Source of the DNA: Woeseiaceae bacterium
GTDB taxonomy: Bacteria; Pseudomonadota; Gammaproteobacteria; Steroidobacterales; Woeseiaceae
NCBI GenBank assembly: GCA_021773135.1
Contig: JAJFKP010000057.1
Location: 40,932 to 104,931, forward strand
Length of the DNA stretch: 64,000 bases
Reading direction: 5' to 3'
The notes below the pieces were generated by a model. The model was not told where the DNA came from, did no database searches, and saw only the letters and a program-made list of their open reading frames with translations. Position 1 is the first letter of the stretch; each line of letters begins with the position of its first letter. A program made the translations under genes and the position numbers. Below, piece after piece: positions 61,102 to 64,000 of this stretch.

Positions 61102-62553
61102 TCAGCCTTCGCTCAACTGTGCAGTTCGGTGTCCGAGCCACTTGATGCTCTGTTCGATTCGGTCAGACCAGGGATGGCCGAAACTAAGCCTCAGGAAGTT
61201 GTGATAGCGATGGCAGGGCGCGAAAATATTGCCTGGCGCAGTGCTGATGCCTTCAGCAAGCGCATCATCGAACAATTTTTCGGCATTCACCCCGGTCGGC
61301 AGTTCCAGCCAGACCACTGACCCGCCAACCGGGCAGGATGTTCGGGTGGAAGCTGGAAAGTGCCTGCAAATCGAAGTCGCCATCCTGTCGGCGTTGCACT
61401 GCAGGATCGGCCTGAGCCCGTTCAGGTGGCGGTCGTAGTCGCCGCTCGCCAGGAACTCCGCGAGCGTTAGCTGTTGCAGCAATCCTGATGAGCAGGAGAA
61501 TGACCGTTTCAGTGCACCGATCCGGCGCATATGTTTGCCTGCGACAATCCAGCCAATTCGGTAACCCGGCGCTGCCGTCTTCGAAAACGAACCCACCGTC
61601 AGGACTTGCCCATTGTTCGCGTAGGCGAGCGCCGGTTTCGGTCTGCGGCCATCGAACAGGAGATCCCCGTAAACGTCGTCTTCGATCAGTGCTACACCGT
61701 GACCTGTCAACAATTCGACCAGTTCGCTGCGTTTTTCCTCCGTCATGCTGACGCCCAGCGGGTTGCTGAGGGTCGTGGAGAACATGCATGCTTTGACCGG
61801 GTGCGCCGCCAGCGTTTTTTGCAGCGATGCAAGCATGACGCCGTCTTCAGGGCAGGTTTCAACTTCTATTGCGAGCATGCCAAGGCTGTCGATAAGTTCG
61901 AGCTGCCCGTGGTAGGTCGGAGATTCAACGGCGATGACATCTCCCTCGCTGGCAACAGTCTGTAAAGCAATCAGCAGTGCCTCCTGCCCACCATTGGTAA
62001 TGCAAATATTGTCCGGCTCGACGGTAACGCCTACGCTGTCCAGGTATCGATAGGCGATCTGTCGCCGCAGACTGGCTTCGCCCCGGGTCGGCGCGTAGGA
62101 AATGCTGCGATCTTCCGCGCGCGTCATGATGCGCTTCATCGCTCTGTGCAGCGCCTTGGCGGCGGGTCGAGCCATAGTGGGGTTTGCGATGCCCAGCGGC
62201 ACGACGTCCGGTTGGTACAGGCCATCGTAAACGCGTTCCATCAGGCTTTGACCGGAGATTGGCACAGGGCGCGCGGACGCACGAAACCGCGGCGATGGCT
62301 TTACCAGCGGGTTGGCGGCCAGGCGCCGTACATAAAAACCGGACTGAGGTCGGGACACCACTTTGCGCAATCGCTCGAGCTCGACGTAGGCTTTCCGGAC
62401 CGTGGGAATACTGACACCGGCGTGCTTGCTCATGCGGCGCAGCGATGGCAGCCGGTCACCCGGTTTCAGCGCGCCAGAATCGATATTATCATCAATTAAA
62501 TCAATTACTTGACGGTAAAGAAACGTGCTATTTGAGGTGCTTTCTTGCAGCAT
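61102..62553 (-). CDS. MocR-type regulator (GntR helix-turn-helix plus aminotransferase domain)
   Basis: 483 aa. Residues 12-80 are a GntR winged helix (LPSLRRMSKHAGVSIPTVRKAY); the rest is an aspartate-aminotransferase fold that binds pyridoxal phosphate through the Lys in VGSFSKTAAPGYRIGW. MocR proteins act as regulators, often of a divergent gene. Here the divergent genes are a 65-aa protein and an EamA transporter. Confidence 0.92.
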   Translation of the reverse strand: MLQESTSNSTFLYRQVIDLIDDNIDSGALKPGDRLPSLRRMSKHAGVSIPTVRKAYVELERLRKVVSRPQSGFYVRRLAANPLVKPSPRFRASARPVPISGQSLMERVYDGLYQPDVVPLGIANPTMARPAAKALHRAMKRIMTRAEDRSISYAPTRGEASLRRQIAYRYLDSVGVTVEPDNICITNGGQEALLIALQTVASEGDVIAVESPTYHGQLELIDSLGMLAIEVETCPEDGVMLASLQKTLAAHPVKACMFSTTLSNPLGVSMTEEKRSELVELLTGHGVALIEDDVYGDLLFDGRRPKPALAYANNGQVLTVGSFSKTAAPGYRIGWIVAGKHMRRIGALKRSFSCSSGLLQQLTLAEFLASGDYDRHLNGLRPILQCNADRMATSICRHFPASTRTSCPVGGSVVWLELPTGVNAEKLFDDALAEGISTAPGNIFAPCHRYHNFLRLSFGHPWSDRIEQSIKWLGHRTAQLSEG

Positions 62554-62654
62554 AACTGTATAGGTAGCATTTTACGCAAATTGGATCTGTTATAGCTTCA
62601 ATTTCGGCGTAATGTCAACACCCTGGAATTGTTTCAGCGATTGAGGAGGGTGAT
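62554..62654. promoter_or_regulatory. Divergent control region of MocR and the transporter pair
   Basis: 101 bases with two similar boxes, CTGTATAG (62556-62563) and CTGTTATAG (62587-62595), in the same orientation; MocR proteins commonly bind direct repeats. AGGAGGG at 62644-62650 is a strong ribosome site for the small protein. The box assignment is tentative. Confidence 0.35.
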
Positions 62655-62852
62655 ATGTCTGACAAGAAAGAGATCCAGGCAACAGAGAAACGGGTCGAGT
62701 CGCAGCCGTCCATCTGGAGGCTCGCGCTGACCTCAGTGTTTGGCGCCGCAGTGCGCATCCACCAATACCGTGACGCGCGGGATATGCTTTTACGCCGCGT
62801 CCTGCATGAGCAAGAGATGCGTTTCCTGGCGAAGTCCTGCTGCGATGAGTAA
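62655..62852 (+). CDS. 65-aa protein coupled to an EamA transporter
   Basis: Strong ribosome site AGGAGGG four bases before the ATG. Soluble-looking, with a basic amphipathic middle (RIHQYRDARDMLLRRVLHEQE) in parts and a C-terminal Cys pair. No known family. Its stop overlaps the transporter start by eight bases, so the two are translated together. Confidence 0.7.
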   Translation: MSDKKEIQATEKRVESQPSIWRLALTSVFGAAVRIHQYRDARDMLLRRVLHEQEMRFLAKSCCDE

Positions 62853-63807
62853 CCGTCTTCTTTACATCGTGACGGTGCTTATCTGGGGTTCAACTTGGAT
62901 CGCGATCGAATATCAGCTTGGCGTCGTGGCGCCCGTCGTCTCGGTATTTTTCCGCTATGCGATTGCGGCCGTATTGCTGTTCGGCTGGTGCCTGGCGACC
63001 GGCATCAATCTCCGCTTTGGGAGAAATGCTCATATCCGTTTCCTGTTGCTGGGGCTGCTCCTGTTTTGCCTGAACTACATACTGACGTACCAGGCGCAGC
63101 AGCACATAACCTCCGCGCTGTCGGCAATTGTATTTTCGACGATGCTGTGGATGAACCTGATCAATGCGCGAATCTTCTTCGGTACGCGTTCAGGAGCAAG
63201 CGTCTGGTTCGGGTCGGTGGTCGGTATTGTTGGCATCCTGTTGCTGTTCGTGCCCCAGGTCGAAGACCTCAAGCTGACCGATACGACAGTTCTTGGCGCG
63301 CTTCTCTGTCTGCTCGGTGCATTTATCGCATCGCTGGGTAACATGGTTTCACAGGGTGCGCAGAATGCCGGTCTGCCGATTCTGCAATCAAACGCCTGGG
63401 GAATGTTTTATGGCGCGCTGTTAACTGGAGGCATTGCCTTTGCCGAGGGCGAAAGGTTTGCCATGGACTGGTCAGCGCCCTATCTGCTTTCGCTCTCTTT
63501 CCTCGTTATTTTCGGTTCGATTGCAGCGTTCGGTGCCTACCTGACACTATTGGGACGTATCGGCGCGCACAAAGCAGGCTACGCGCTCGTCATGTTTCCG
63601 GTTGTGGCGCTGGTCATATCATTCTTCTTCGAAGGGCTCGATCCGAGCTGGAATATTTTCCTCGGCATTGGCCTGGTGCTGCTGGGTAACCTGTTTGTCC
63701 TGCGTGACAGGGGCAAACGCGCATCCCTGGCCGCGGCGGAGGGTTCTGCTTGTGGAAATGCGTCCTCGGACGATTATGAGAGGCTATCGCTGCCGACGCG
63801 AACGTAA
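62845..63807 (+). CDS. EamA/DMT family transporter
   Basis: 320 aa from ATG 62845 (MSNRLLYIVTVLIWGSTW). About ten transmembrane helices in two EamA repeats; GSTWIAIEYQLG and the second-half GSIAAFGAYLTLLGRIG are typical. Substrate unknown; amino acids or metabolites are usual, and the divergent MocR regulator suggests an amino acid or pyridoxal link. A longer in-frame reading from 62740 overlaps the small gene. Confidence 0.9.
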   Translation: MSNRLLYIVTVLIWGSTWIAIEYQLGVVAPVVSVFFRYAIAAVLLFGWCLATGINLRFGRNAHIRFLLLGLLLFCLNYILTYQAQQHITSALSAIVFSTMLWMNLINARIFFGTRSGASVWFGSVVGIVGILLLFVPQVEDLKLTDTTVLGALLCLLGAFIASLGNMVSQGAQNAGLPILQSNAWGMFYGALLTGGIAFAEGERFAMDWSAPYLLSLSFLVIFGSIAAFGAYLTLLGRIGAHKAGYALVMFPVVALVISFFFEGLDPSWNIFLGIGLVLLGNLFVLRDRGKRASLAAAEGSACGNASSDDYERLSLPTRT

Positions 63808-63865
63808 GGCGGCCGTCCGATTCTGGCGCGCCGCGATTGCTCCGGTAACGGTCTTTGTCACACGG

Positions 63866-64000
63866 TCAGAGCGGGCGCTCGAAGTAATCGCATTTCAGGA
63901 GTTCGAAAACATAGCTGGTACCCATGACCTCGTCCGAACGCGTGCCAACTTGTACTGCGCCGATTTTCTCGGCCGCTTTTTGCGAACGAATGTTGGTATC
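63866..64000 (-). CDS. GNAT acetyltransferase, C-terminal fragment (cut by the window end)
   Basis: The last 44 codons of a gene that continues past base 64000. TNIRSQKAAEKIGAVQVG is the typical RimJ/RimL-type GNAT C-terminal signature, then GTSYVFELLKCDYFERPL and a TGA stop. The N-terminal part is outside the window. Confidence 0.8.
   Translation of the reverse strand, partial: DTNIRSQKAAEKIGAVQVGTRSDEVMGTSYVFELLKCDYFERPL

Overview
The window looks like chromosomal core sequence from a free-living gammaproteobacterium. The conserved blocks support this: the Rnf/Rsx operon with nth, metG and mrp-dcd; purN-purM diverging from a DUF2066 gene, a CDP-alcohol phosphatidyltransferase, perM and hda; and valS-holC-pepA diverging from lptF-lptG. 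Base composition is moderately GC-rich and coding density is high. I saw no rRNA, tRNA, insertion sequence, prophage or CRISPR array. Genus-level placement cannot be made from this reading.

Layout. 0-4.4 kb: a BON lipoprotein, monothiol glutaredoxin, and a lipoprotein coupled to a membrane GGDEF-EAL protein. 4.4-6.6 kb (minus): RNase T and an M17 aminopeptidase. 6.7-14 kb (plus): aceE-aceF-lpdA (E3 carries its own lipoyl domain), followed by a Rieske oxygenase. 14-19 kb (minus): a glutamate-synthase-like FMN protein, then a DoxX / DUF2063 / DUF692 set that resembles the metal-responsive gig/buf/hvf operons but has no visible precursor gene, then DUF1841 and nth. 19-24 kb (minus): complete rsxA-B-C-D-G-E. 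24-31 kb (minus): metG, then two PilT-family ATPases and a cytoplasmic HEAT-repeat/Ser-Thr kinase fusion preceded by a 44-codon ORF. This module lies between metG and mrp, genes that are close neighbours in several gammaproteobacteria.

31-46 kb: mrp, dcd, purN, purM, the DUF2066/perM/hda block, wrbA-arsC, a small lipoprotein, acylphosphatase, a lytic transglycosylase, proS, a phosphatidylserine-decarboxylase-like protein that has lost its catalytic residues, a family-4 uracil-DNA glycosylase, rimI and prfC. 46-58 kb: the TgpA-DUF58-MoxR module, valS, holC, pepA, and lptF-lptG for lipopolysaccharide export. 58-64 kb is more accessory: an RDD protein and a nucleotide-translocase-like transporter, a MAPEG protein, a zinc-ribbon orphan, an 860-base gene-poor gap with a perfect AT-rich inverted repeat, and a MocR regulator diverging from a small protein coupled to an EamA transporter. 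The window ends inside a GNAT acetyltransferase.

Most of the window is housekeeping: pyruvate oxidation, Rnf electron transport, translation, purine synthesis and envelope assembly. The most unusual items are the HEAT-kinase/twin-PilT module, the precursor-less DUF692 operon and the catalytically dead decarboxylase homologue.
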